Positions 34,601-45,886 of a stretch of 64,000 bases of DNA are shown in pieces. The notes beneath the pieces were generated by a model. The model did no database searches and was not told where the DNA came from. It worked only from the letters and a program-made list of their open reading frames with translations. The stretch is from Entophlyctis helioformis (Eukaryota; Chytridiomycota; Chytridiomycetes; Chytridiales; Chytriomycetaceae). The stretch is taken from positions 124,001 through 188,000 of the forward strand of contig JAHLKH010000004.1 of assembly GCA_025526915.1 (NCBI GenBank), given 5' to 3'. The number at the start of each line of letters is the position of its first letter. The first letter of the stretch is position 1. Position numbers and translations under genes: made by a program.

Positions 34601-35157
34601 CACACACACACGCAGATCTGGCAGATCTGCTGGTCGACATTGAAAACGTGACTGCGTTCCAAAGCGCAGCCCTCCAGCACCACCAACCCTCGCACTCACA
34701 GCAAAGCCACCATCACCATCACGACAGTCGCCATCATCATCACCACAACCACCACAGTCACCTCAGCCACCGCAGCCATAAGAATGATCAGTGCAATGCT
34801 GCGCCGTTTGCTGCTTTGCAGCCGCAGTCGCGGGTCGTGCTCGATGTGCTGCCTGCATCTATAGCCAAGTCTGTTGGCATGGACAGAGTTCTCTCTGAGC
34901 TAAAGTTCAAGTCTGAGAGCCTTCTTCACGACACAGACAAGCGATTGATGGCTCTCGAGCATCTTGCGCTGGCCCGTCCGCTCATCCACGCCGCACGCAC
35001 GTCTGCCAATCCGTTTGAGATGGAGCTCAGTGCGTTTGTCAAGAGCGGGTCTTTGCGACCCACGACTGGTGGCGGTATTGGAGGCGTCGATGCCAAGCGA
35101 CAGGCGACTGATGCACGACTAATCAAGTCGATTGTTGCCGAGCGTCACACAACATGA
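31659..35157 (+). CDS. BUD6: Actin-interacting protein BUD6/AIP3
   Basis: Formin cofactor and actin nucleation-promoting factor at sites of polarised growth. Two exons, about 31659-33546 and about 33631-35157. The N-terminal 540 residues are Ser/Gln/Pro-rich, with a short helical segment (LPRLRRLHLAKNQLPRQLDA). The AIP3 domain begins at about 33328 with SIFLKFDTMVRKVDCMPGL and LRHYFKTAFPSADLE, and continues across the intron into helical core DALGQIAAVRELHSNMCSAV. QFEQRINAFRAMLDMLRMDV, TWEMELQRIVDEQAFLKDQE and MDRVLSELKFKSESLL follow. A His-rich insertion (about 34680-34785) sits inside the helical core. Met at 31740 (MATDPLTAALL) is an alternative start. Tail-to-tail with the TBC-TLDc gene, 156 bp apart. 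Confidence 0.85.
34679..34785 (+). repeat. CAC/CAT histidine-codon tract in BUD6
   Basis: Encodes a His-rich insertion with several runs of four to five His, interspersed with Ser, Asn and Gln, inside the conserved BUD6 helical domain. Confidence 0.9.
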
Positions 35158-35313
35158 ATCAGCAGTGTTTGCCAGCAAATCGGCTGGCATTTTGGCTGGC
35201 TGGCTCACGCTTTCTCATTAGCCAACCTCAACAGTCCAGCCCATCCTACAGAGATGTAACGGTCCAACGTGGAATAAACACCTTTTTCAATACGCGACAA
35301 TCACATACGCGTG

Positions 35314-38005
35314 CTAGTCATTTGCAAAGGCAAAGGCCTCAACAACAGCGCATTCAAACTGCGGTTTCTTGTTCTTTGTGAAAGAGCCATTCATGAACGT
35401 TGTGCACTTGCCCGTCAGGCCAAACCGCAGGTTGTCATCCAGCTGTATACCAACATGCTCACTACCATCCAAGGTGTCAGCCAGAGGGGCATCTATAGCT
35501 ATGCAGTGAGAGAGCCATCCAAAAAAAGTGCATAGGAGCCAAATGCTCACCCGCCGCCACCAATGGTCAGGCTCGATCGTGTGAGGTTCACAAAATACGA
35601 TGGCCCAGTCATGTCGTTGTTGAGCCGGCCGACCCATGGAAACATTTTGGCGTCGGGTATCAGCGAGAAGAGAAACGTCTCGCCAGATCCGACCCATTTG
35701 CCCGAAAGCTCAGGCTGTGTCTGCAGATCCGGCAATCCGTCGCTCAGGTACGCGCCAAACGTCTCACCCGCCATCGTCTCAATAGCTAGAATGATGGGCT
35801 TATGGTGGGCAAGAATCCGGCAAAGTGACGACAAGGAGTAGCCGTGGACGTTGGTGGTGAACTTGAGCTCGATGCTGTCCATGCGCCGCTGTGGAGGGAT
35901 CCAGCTCCACAGAGCGATCCAGTAGTCGGTGGATGCAATGGTGGACACGGGAAGCAGTTGCTGCTGCTGTTTCTGGACATCTTTGTGGTGCTGCTGGCGC
36001 TGGCTCGCCTGCTTTGCCTTTTGGCTGGTGTTGGGCACGGAGCCTGGCTGTGGGCTGTGACTGGGGCTGGCTGCTGGTGGAGCAGATGGAATCGCCATGG
36101 ACAGCTGCGATGGCGACCGGCTCGAGTCGCTCACATCCAATCCGAGAAATGACGTGTTGCCGCTTGTCATGGCCTGCGCATCGCTGTCTGAATAATCGTC
36201 CTTGTCCACATCGCCATAGTTTTCATAGTCATCAAATAGACTCGACGCGCCATCCGGCTGATCAGCAATGGCATCGGCACTGCCACTGCCGCCTTGACTC
36301 GTTCTGTGGGAGTTGCGGCTGTTTTTGCGCCGCTCAGACACTCTGATTCTTCGCACTTCGGCAGCAGACACGGGCCGTGCTGGTGATGATGCGCGTTTAT
36401 CACCATGGGCCATTTCGCCATCGGGCGTGTGGTCCATATCGTGATGGATCGACATGCCAGACATGCCAGGCAAAATCTCGTCGGGGCTGCCGCCGGGGTT
36501 CCTGTCGCTCGGGCTGCCAAGCACGGCAGCCACACCTTCTCCGACAAACTTGGGCAATGCGCGTTGGTACTTGAGGTTTGGAGATTCGCCCGTGCTGAGC
36601 AGCTCCATGCTTTCTTGGCTGACGGCTGCAAGGGACGCATGGTGCTCGTGCACGCGCTTGACGCTTGCATAGTTGATAAACACGGCTGCGGCCTTTTCGC
36701 ACATTACATCAACAAGCCCTTTCGCACGCTTGCCACGCCGCGAGGATTCTGTTGGGCCCTGGTCCAGATCTTCTTCGTCGATGTTGCCGCTCATGCCGAA
36801 AAACACATGTGGGGCGAAGAAGCGGTCGAGCTCGTCAACAGACTCAAGAGTCATGCATGTGTCGCGGAACATGAGAAGGCTGGCCATTCCGAACCGTAGC
36901 AGGCTCTTGTACCCCTCGACTAGGAAGCAGTCGAGGAACCGCCACAGAAGCCTTTGTGGGAACACGCCGGTGAACATGTTGTGCAGCCACGGCGACCAAA
37001 AGGGAAGTGGCGACGACGCGTGCAGGGAAGTCAAGTGGCTGTGAAGCGAGCGATCGGTCTTGTAGAGCAGGTTGCCAAACGCGCGATGGAAGAGTTTGGA
37101 TTCCTTTGGATGCGTCGGGATATAGCACCAACGGCGAGATGGTGTGGATTCGCCAGGCATCGATGTGATGGGACCGGTTGGCGATGGCGTGAGGATGATG
37201 GACGGGCAGGAAGTTGAGAATGCCGAGTTGGGCGATGGCAACGGGGACGGGCGCGACGACCGTGGCGCCTGACAAGGATGGGTGAACAGGTTGAGACGCA
37301 GAAGAGCGGACACGCATGCAAGAAGCATGTCTTCTGTGTCAATGTGGTGCGCAAGAAGTGCAACGATGGGCGGAAGGTACGGGCAGAACTCGAGGGTCGG
37401 GTTGTCGTGGGAAATGATGCACAGAACGTGGTTGACGACTGCCTGGCCGTGAGACGTTAGCGCAAGATGTGGCTGTTGCGTGCGGCCACCAAACGTGGGC
37501 GGAATCGGGTTGGACGGAATGATGAGGCCATGGGTTCTCGCCTGAGCGCGTTTGTAGTCGGTCTCGTATGCTGCGATATGGCGTACCCAAGCGCGGTTGT
37601 ACGAGGTGTGAGGCCAATTGGGCTGCGATTGGTTTTCGAGCCTCTAGACGTACCTCCAAGCTGGTCGCACTTGAGGAGTTTTGGGTAAATCGTGCTCCTC
37701 AAGTTGGACGGAATGCCTCCAACGACGATTTTCTTGAGCTTGGTCTTGTCGAGCGGAAACGCTGGAAACATGGCGTCCAGCTTCTTGTCTTGCCAGACCG
37801 CCAGCTGCAGCTGCTTGTTGCAGCCGGGGACATCAAGGCAGATGGACCGGTTTGGTGTTGGGACAAGGCGCCATTCCGGAGAAGCCGGATATTGCCGCAT
37901 TGCATTGTGCGAGTGGATGGTCAACAGCATGGCATTGCGACCGCTGTTTGTTAGCCAGCTGCAGTGCTGGCCATGTACGAAGCCAGTAGAGCTGCAATGC
38001 CGCAT
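35314..38005 (-). CDS. TBC1D24: TBC-TLDc protein, TBC1D24-like
   Basis: The protein combines an N-terminal Rab-GAP-like TBC domain with a C-terminal TLDc domain, the architecture of animal TBC1D24 (vesicle traffic, oxidative-stress resistance). The TBC part (about 37800-36850) includes KIVVGGIPSNLRSTIYPKLL and ending helices LLWRFLDCFLVEGYKSLLRF; human TBC1D24 has a D-V-F-L-V-E-G-Y-K equivalent. A long acidic/Ser-rich linker follows (about 36700-35960). The TLDc part reads ALWSWIPPQRRMDSIELKFT, HGYSLSSLCRILAHHKPIIL, ETFGAYLSDGLPD, WVGSGETFLFSLIPD and LTIGGGG. It ends with QLDDNLRFGLTGKCTTF and CAVVEAFAF in the last exon. Three main exons. Met 37930 or 37900 could also be the start. The catalytic Arg/Gln fingers of active TBC GAPs were not identified with confidence. 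Confidence 0.82.
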
Positions 38006-38432
38006 CGCAAGCGAGGCAAGGCTGCATGTCTATCGCAAGCAGCAGCAACAACACACCGCAGTCACTGGCTCCTGCTCAAACAGGTCCATGTTGACCCATT
38101 GTGGATTCGGCATCGTGATGCGATTTGGTTGACCAAGTTCCGTTTGTCGCGTTCATCGCGTCATGGTTCCGAGCCGTTCTCGAGCCAGCCATCCATCCCA
38201 CCCCTGCACGTCACATGGCTAGCAACTATTGTGCCAATGGTAGACCAACGCAGCATACAAAACGGTTTATTCACGTGCGCCGAGAACGAGAGCCCATTGC
38301 CACAAGCAAATGCCGAGAAAGGTGCATGCAGGTACATATGCCATCTGCACCAGATCGATCCAGTCCATGAACATGCAGCACGCATCAGAGACGCATCCTT
38401 ACATGCCAACCATTGGCATACGGCACGGCTGA
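38006..38432. promoter_or_regulatory. Spacer between the TBC-TLDc gene start and the PP4R3 stop
   Basis: About 430 bp upstream of the minus-strand TBC-TLDc gene and downstream of PP4R3. One CACGTG at about 38275. Open frames here lack any recognisable motif and I read none as a gene. Confidence 0.3.
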
Positions 38433-41400
38433 CTATGAAACGCGCGCCTTCTTGGCACGACGCTGCTGCTCTTGTAATGTCTCGCCCGCTTCCGATTCGT
38501 CTGCTCCACTATGTACAGATGTCGCGTCTGCCATTGACGCTGTCGGTGGTACCGTCTCGACACTGTCAGATGCCCGATCGTGTGCAGACGCGTCGTTTGA
38601 CAACGCGATACCATCGCGTTCTGCTTGCTGGGTTGCACTCGGGGTTGCTGCGTCTGAAACGCCACCAGGAGCAGCAGCTGGCGTTGCAGCGGTGTCAACC
38701 TCCCCTGAAGCAACAACACTCTGCGATTTGGACTTGCCAATGGATATCGTGAATCGCTGCTGCAGTCCAGCCTTGGCAGCCAGCGACCGTCGCAGGATGC
38801 TGGGAGTCTCGAGTCCGTCCTCGTCGCTGTCTTCCCTGTCACTGCCAAAGCCAGCGCCAAGCGGCAAGCTGCCGGTGACTGCTGCTGCTGTGCCTGATTT
38901 GCCATTATCCGACTTGGTAGGACTGCTCAGAGGCGAGCTGCTCCCACTCTTTTGTGCCACAGTCGGCTTGACAACGGCAACCAGCTTGCTGGCATGCTTG
39001 ACAGTCTCGCCGTTCGCCGTGCTCGTCTGGTCGAGCGATTCGTTCTTGGCGTCAATGTCTTCTTTGACTTGATCATCATCATCGTCGTCGTCGTCGTCGT
39101 CGTCGGGATAATCAACAAGACGTGTGGACCTGACAAACTCAGGCGGTGGCGACAACGACCGCTTGGAAGCTGAAGTGGCTGTGGAGGAGTGCAGCGTGGC
39201 GACGGTCGACAGAGGCTTGGCTTTCGAAAGCGAGGATGCATCCGGCTTGATGGCAGACACTAGCAGACTAGATCTGGCAGCCACGGCCGGTGCAGCGTCG
39301 CGCTCGTCGTCCAGATCGGCGTCTTCGTCGTCGTCATCCGAAGCATCAAAGTACGCCTCCTCACTGGCGTCCATCTTGGCCCATCCGTCTTTTCGGGGCA
39401 ACGATCGGGTCTCGGGTCTGTCCACGCCAACAACCAGAGGCATCTCAGGTCAGCGGCCAGTAATTAGGCAAGGGCATGCAGACAGCAATAGGGTGCTCAC
39501 GTGTCTGCAATCTCCGACCCGAGGCTCTCTGCCGCTTCGAGACCCCGCTCATAAGCAGCCGCAAGCTCCTTGAATGTGCCGACATAGTCCAGCGAGTCGA
39601 AATAGCCCCGGTATGTGGTCACAACATGGGCAATCAACTGCTTGGCACCCGATGCCTGTTTCGTGTCGGCAGGTTGATCAACCAGTCAACCAGTCAGTCA
39701 GCGGTTATGCAACTATGGGAGAGTCACGACCCCCAGCACAATGCACACTTTGCAGGCATGTACCTTGCGGATATACTCAAAGAACTCAAGACACGCAGAG
39801 TTGAGCAGGTTGTAGCGGCCCTTGGTCGCCAGAAGCGCGACAAAAATGGGGCCAAAGACGTTGTTCTTGATGAGCACGCGTCTGTAAAACTCTTCGTTGG
39901 TGCCAATACAGTTGCGGAACACTCGGATTGCAGCTGGGATCGCCATATTGGACATGCATGTCAGCATTGCTTCTGTAAAAGCCAGTCAGGGCATGCAGAT
40001 ACTCACCCAGTCGCAGATGGTTCTGACGGGCCTTGAGCAGCAATCCGACACACCGGAGCAGCTCGTTGTTGAGCAAAAAATGCTTGCTCGAAATGCCGTG
40101 GTGAGTGACTGCAAAGCAGAGCAACTCGCAGAGATGGCCATAGATGGACGCAGTCCGTACGTCCAACTCCAGTGCCTGCGAGCCATCCTTGAGATCAACC
40201 ATTCTTGGAGTGGCTGTCCAGTACGACCCAGTGGTGGCTGAGGAATCAGCGAGCGCGGCCGACGGTGATCCCTGCAGCGGCGTCAAAAGGATCTTGAGAC
40301 GCAAAAGCGGTTCAAACAGTTTCTCGCAATAGCTGTCGTAGAACAACTTTAGAAACTCGTTGACGTCCGTGTCGTGCGATATGCGTGGGATGATGTCTTC
40401 GGTGACATCCAGCCCAGACGTGTCGAGGACCAAACGCAGGCAATCGGCCGTCTGCGACTGCAACCCCAGATCCGTCTCGCAATGGAGGCGCTCAATCATA
40501 AAGTCAAGGAGCGGCCGGTGGTGCTGGCGAGCCTGGGCAAGACAAAAGGACCGGACGAGCGACGGGTCGTGGTCCAAGATATTGTGCAGGATCGAAATGG
40601 ACGCAATCCGTATGGACTCGTCCGCGTCGCCCAGCGTGTACTCGAACAGGGCAAACAGACCGTGCTGGCCGAGGGCACGGTAGAATTCGAAGCGTGCCGA
40701 CTTTTGCAGGCTGCGGGACACCGTCGACAGCTCGTGCAGGAATAAGACGACATCCTTCTTCTTCTCTGTCGGCACATCGTCGCGGCTGAGGAGCTCAAAG
40801 AGCGCGTTCAAGTATTCGTTATCACTTCGAAAGGCGTCGACGATTTCGACGTGGTTGAAGTAGGCGATCGAGTTGAGCGTCGAGAAGGTGTGGTCGTCGA
40901 GGACGCGAGCCAGGGCGACGTCCTTGAGATAGAGCACGCGGTATGTCTGTTTGATCTTGGACACAATATGGGGATTGTTGATGGGAATGACCTGCTTGAA
41001 CTTGGCGTTGGTTTCAATGTAGTTGCGATGGTTGGCGCGGAGATGGGGAAACTCCTTGTCGTCTATAAGGATGTCGGCCATATGCACAGAAACACGGGTT
41101 AAAATGGAGCCAGTACCGTCAAAGTGGCAATCGACACATCCATATGCCACGCACACTCAAGCATGCCCACAACTGCAGGAAAGATCTCGTCGCGCAGAAT
41201 ATACTCGTAAATGGTCTGGTCGTTCAAGAATACTAAAACAGCAAACCAAACATGAGTGGATGAAACACAACCACCCCAAGACTGGTTGAGCGCGGGCTTA
41301 CTGATGCATCGCATGATGGATGACAGCAAAAACAGATCCGACGTGGCCTCGAGGTCTTCGCAAATCTCGAGGAGCGAGACGAGCTTGTCAATGAATTTCT

Positions 41401-42930
41401 GCGATTTCCAACAAAGCAGCAGGTTGGTACAGTAAGTCATTGATGCAATTAGAGATGAATATGCCGCAGCTGGCAGTGCACAACGAATGTGCAAGCGGGC
41501 AGACGCACCGAATCAAGGATATAGCGTGCCATGTTCTCTCGAAAGAAGGACCCGCGGGACGAATGCTGGAGAGTCTGGTCGATTTCCGCGAGGTTGCTGA
41601 TTTCAGGGTCCGGGAGTTCGAGAGCAATATGGTGGTTGTCGTCGTTGTACGTCTCTGTCAAGGCAAGGCAAGGCCCGTGGAACACAGAGTGTAAGCACAT
41701 GGGCACATTCGGCAGCACACTTGCCATGGATCGACGCAACGCTTGACACACCGTCTGGATGAGGCAGCTGGTCGATATCTGGACGTGCACAGTGGGAGGC
41801 ATGAGTTGCTGGCAGGCAACACAAGAGGACACGGCATTCACAAGATGCTGTCTAGGCAGCGACAGAGGGAGGGCATTCCATACCATGCTTATCGGCCGCC
41901 ATGCGCATCTGCACCTCGTGGATCTGGTCCCTGTTGGGCAAGGCCGCGTTGACAGATGTGGTTGTCAGACACGCTGTGATGGAGGCCGGTGCGCGGCGAA
42001 AGCATGGAGCAGCGGCCATACCACATCTCTGTGCATCCGGCAGGCTCCTGGAAGCTGAGTGCCAGGTCGGCAGAGCTTGCTTCAGACCAGACAATGAGGG
42101 TGTCTGTCCGACAAGAGGGGCGAGTCAGTGCGCGGCGGCAGAGGCGTGCAGACGGACGCCTGCCAGCGACGGTGGGCAAGGCGATGCAAGAGAGGCAGGC
42201 GATGCAGGCGATGCAGGCGAGGCAGGCGCACACACCTTGCTGCTTCTGGTAGACAGTGTCCTTGCGGATCCTCGTGTTCATAATGGCCGTGCCGTCCAGC
42301 TCGGATCGGACAACCAGGCAGAATCCCTCCTTGAGCTGCGCGGTCGGCAGTGGGCAGTGGGTGGTGGTCGACAGTGGGTAGTGGCCGGCGTGCAGTGGGC
42401 AGGCAGCCGCACAGGGACAGCCGCATAGACACAGACACAGAGAGACGGCCGCTGTCAGTTCAAGCCCAAAGGCAGACACGCAGACACGCAGACACGGCAG
42501 GCGGCGGCAGACGCACCTCGACGTAGCGACACACAATGTGGCCGGTGCCCTTGTCGACCCACTGCGCACTCGAGTCCATCTCGTACACCTTGACCCGGCG
42601 GTGGACGCCGAGGTCGCTGCTCGGCCCGTGCCCCGCCCCTGCTGCTGCTGCTGCCGTCGATGTCGTTGCCGTTGCTGTCGTTGCTGCTCCGCCTGCTGTT
42701 GCTGCTCCTTCCGTTGCACCAGCGCTGTCGCTGCTGTGGGCAGCTGCATCGGCCTCGCCTGCCTGTGCCTGCGGCTGCACAGCGTCTGTGCCGGGCTCTG
42801 CCACAGCCTCCTTCTCTGGGGCACCGTCCGTCTCGCCCTGCGCGGCCCTGTCTGCAGCCGCGCTGTCTGCGGCGGGCTGCTGGGCGTCACTGCCTTGTGC
42901 CTGCTGCGCTGGCCCAGCCACTTCGTCCAT
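38433..42930 (-). CDS. PSY2: Protein phosphatase 4 regulatory subunit 3 (SMEK/PSY2)
   Basis: Targeting subunit of PP4, acting in DNA-damage recovery and cell-cycle control. Start 42930 (MDEVAGPAQQ) leads a 100-residue Ala/Ser/Gln-rich extension. The EVH1/PH-like domain is RRVKVYEMDSSAQWVDKGTG, LDGTAIMNTRIRKDTVYQKQ and DTLIVWSEASSADLALSFQE-P-A-G-C. The armadillo-like SMEK domain follows over several exons, with NAKFKQVIPINNPHIVSKIK and TYRVLYLKDV. LGDADESIRIASISILHNIL, DVNEFLKLFYDSYCEKLFEP and RYNLLNSACLEFFEYIRK come next. The last exon has the family tail: E-A-Y-F-D-A-S acidic stretch, S-I-L-R-R-S, and RLVDYPDD followed by a run of Asp. It ends Lys-Lys-Ala-Arg-Val-Ser. About eight exons. Divergent from OST1. 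Confidence 0.92.
39073..39110 (-). repeat. GAC/GAT aspartate-codon run in PP4R3
   Basis: Encodes about eleven consecutive Asp right after the conserved V-D-Y-P motif. Animal SMEK proteins carry an acidic run at the same place. Confidence 0.9.
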
Positions 42931-43195
42931 TGATGTGGGTGCAAAATGATCAACATCGCTGAGCAGACACCAGCCTCCATTCAGCATCACGTGCCCTCAC
43001 GCGCACTCACGTGTACTCACGTGCCCGACAGTCGTCAGGACAAAAGTGAAACAAGGTCACGTGGTCTGGCTTGGACGAGATCAGCTTCGAGATCTGTGGC
43101 GACAGAACCCAGCCAGCCAGCCTGAGCCAGCCAGCCGACACGCCTGAGCCAGCCAGCCCGCAGCCTTCCCGAGCCTCGCCAACCAACGCCACGCC
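42931..43195. promoter_or_regulatory. Divergent promoter PP4R3 / OST1 with four CACGTG boxes
   Basis: 265 bp head-to-head spacer. CACGTG occurs at 42988-42993, 43008-43013, 43018-43023 and 43058-43063. Three are preceded by TCAC/CTCAC context in a near 10-bp periodic array (CTCACGTG, CTCACGCG, CTCACGTG). CCAGCC repeats run at about 43110-43160. CACGTG is the core of bHLH factors such as Cbf1; binding here is inference. Confidence 0.55.
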
Positions 43196-45666
43196 ATGCA
43201 CCCACGCCAACTGCTGCTGCTTGTGGCAGCCAGCCTCTGCACGCTGCTTGCCCCGTCCGCCGTGGCTGCGGCGGCGGCGGCAGCTGACGCCATCGAGACG
43301 CTGCAAGTGCCCGCCAAGATCCCGCAGTCCGTGGTGCTCGACAGCGTCAGCAACGTCGTCGACCTGACCCGCACCATGGCCCGCCAGGAGACCACCGTCA
43401 TTGTGCGCGGCCTTGCCAAGCGTCCTCTGACGTCTGTCTACGTCGCCCAGCCGCACCAGGCCGCCCAGGCCTTTCTGGCCCTGTTCGAGGTCCGTCTGGG
43501 CGACCAGAACGGCAAGCTGCTCGGCCTCGCCAAGGACGTGGCCTACGAGTAAGAGCCCGCTGCTGCGTGCTGCGTGCTGCGTGCTGCCTCTCTGCCTGTC
43601 CATCTGCCTGTCCATCTGCCCGTGCATGCCTGCTCTGTGCATGCCTGCCTGGCCCTCCACTGGCTCCCAACTTCACGTTCATCTCCATCTGACCTCTGCC
43701 TGCATCCCCCGCTCGGCTCGGCTCGGCTCGGCTCGGCTCGGCTCGGCTCTCCAGCAACGTGCAGTACTACACGGTCAGACTGGCTTCGCCGCTGGCTGAA
43801 GGCGCCAAGGTGACGCTGTTCATCAAGAGCGTCTATGTGCACCATGTGCGCCCGTACCCCCACGAGATCACGCAGATGTCGCCGCAGCTCTACGAGTTCC
43901 TTGGCAACATCTACTACATGTCGCCGTATCCCTCTGAGAAGCAGCGCACCACCGTCAAGTGCGTCTTGCATGCTCCTGATGCGCCAGATCTGCACCGTCC
44001 CCGCCACTTGCTCACCCGCTGGCACAACTGCATCCGTCCTCTGACAGACTGCCTGGAAACAAGGACCCCAAGACTTACACACAGGACCCGGCACCGGTCG
44101 CCAAGCGCGGCAACCAGATCATCTACGGTCCGTACTCGAGCGTGCCTGCGCTGGCCCAGGGAAAACTCTACCTGCACTATCCCGACCACAATGCTGTGCT
44201 GGTGGCCAAGGAGTACAAGAAGCTCATGGAAGTCAGCCACTGGGGTGCCAACCTGGCCGTCCAGGAAGACTACGAGATCCACCACAAGGGTGCCAAGTGA
44301 GTTCCATGCTCAATGCTGTCCATCTGCTGTCCATCTGCTGTCCATCTTGCAAAGCCAGATGCGAAGGCCCTAACACATCACTCTGCATCGGACAGACTCA
44401 AGGGCCACTTTTCTCGTGTCGACTACAAGCTCATGGGCTTCTGGAATGCAGATGCAACAAGTGTGGTCAAGGACCTGACTGCCATCCTCCCGCCAAAGGC
44501 ATCGAGCGTGTTCTTCAGAGACGCGATTGGCAACGTGTCGACGTCGCGCTTCCGCAACGATGCCGACCGTTCCGTCCTGTGGATGCAGCCGCGCTACCCT
44601 CTCTACGGTGGCTGGAAGTACACGTGGTTCCACGGCTACAACGTGCCGTCTGAATCGTTCCTCAAAAGAGACACTTCCTCTGGCCGCTACGTTCTCCAGG
44701 TTCCCTTCAAGGCGTCCATCAGCGATCTGACGGTTGAGCAGGCTATTTTCAGGGTTGTTCTCCCCGAGGGTGCTTCGTGAGTGATTCTTGCCCATACTCT
44801 CTCATCGTGACTGCCTGGGTTAATGCCTCGCACACGACTCACGTTTGTGCAATCGGTTCCAATACCAGTGACGTCCAGGTGGACTCGTCGCTGCCCATGG
44901 ACAGTGTCTCCAACTCGATTACGTTCACTTACCTCGACACGACTGGACGCCCAACCGTCACGCTCACCAAGCGCAACCTTGTGGATGACTACAACGGCCT
45001 GGTGCAGATCTCGTACGCCTACGACTCCAGCAAGCTGCTCCAGAAGCCGTTGGTGGTGGCTGCCTATGTTTTTGGTTTCTTCCTCGTCTTTGTCGTCTAC
45101 TCTCGTCTGGATCTGTCCATCACCAAGGTGAGTCGGGGTTGCTGTCTCTCGGGCCTTGCTGGCTCATATTGACCGCCCATTGCTTTCCTTATCAGGACCC
45201 TTCCAAGATCATCGAAGAGCGTCTCGACGCATACCGTGTCCAGGTCGGCACTCATGCTGCTGCCGACGCCCACGCCCTCAAGCAGCTGCAAGACGCTTTC
45301 GAGCTGTTCAAATCGACCCACGACGTGCCTGCTCTCAAGGCCGTCCATGAGTCGACTGGAAAGGCATTCGAGCAGTCGCACAAGGCCCTTGCGGCCATTG
45401 CGACGCAGACCACTTCCATTGACGCTGCCTATGCACGCCGCGTCAGTGATCTTGTTGGATTCCTCCGTGACCGCTTCAAGGCGGCCATGGCTCTGCAGAA
45501 CGAGGTCGTGCAGTTTCTTGTGAGCGGCGGTGCAGCGGGCGGCTCTGGTGCCGGCGTGGATGCAGCCAAGAAGAAGGCCATTGCAACGTTTGCTGCCAAC
45601 AGCGAGGCAATCGTTGCTGCCCTGTCTAACCAGATTGCCAATTGTCTGCAGTATGTTTCCGAGTGA
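43196..45666 (+). CDS. OST1: Oligosaccharyltransferase subunit OST1 (ribophorin I)
   Basis: ER type I membrane subunit of the N-glycosylation complex. Start 43196 gives a cleavable signal peptide (LLLLVAASLCTLLAPSAVA). Exon 1 continues to GLAKDVAYE (43551). Exon 2, from about 43755, reads VQYYTVRLASPLAEGAKVTL and VHHVRPYPHEITQ. Further exons give NQIIYGPYSSVPA, VSHWGANLAVQEDYEI, LKGHFSRVDYKLMGFWNADA and a WKYTWFHGYNVPSESFL block typical of ribophorin I. DDYNGLVQISYAYDSSKLLQ precedes the membrane helix VVAAYVFGFFLVFVVYSRL. A cytosolic helical C-terminus of about 160 residues follows (exon about 45197-45666). Six or seven exons. Intron 1 contains three different tandem repeats. Confidence 0.92.
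43562..43750 (+). repeat. Stacked tandem repeats in OST1 intron 1
   Basis: TGCTGCG units at 43562-43586, CTGCCTGTCCAT units at about 43596-43622, and eight 5-bp units of GCTCG at 43711-43750, immediately before the acceptor. Confidence 0.85.
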
Positions 45667-45823
45667 ATGTTGGGAAGGCGGTGGCCGAGTCGACACGGCA
45701 TCGAGACCCAATGAATCCTGGTCGCGCCATGTTGGAACCGGACCATTCTTTATAAGGGGATTGCTCTGCTTGATGGCAGTTGATGGCATGATAATAGAAG
45801 CATGCCAGGATCTATAGGAAGCT

Positions 45824-45870
45824 AAGAGAGAGAGAGAGAGGAGAGAGAGAGGAGAGAGAGAGGAGAGAGA
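45824..45870. repeat. GA-rich microsatellite between convergent OST1 and SET-MYND genes
   Basis: (GA)n interrupted by GGA every 8-10 bp. It lies 160 bp past the OST1 stop and 17 bp before the SET-MYND stop on the opposite strand. Confidence 0.9.
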
Positions 45871-45886
45871 ACCGACAAGCCGCTGC

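Noticed and set aside
41889..42980. 363-codon minus-strand open frame
   Set aside because: Overlaps the PP4R3 exons in a different frame. The correct frame gives the conserved EVH1-like domain.
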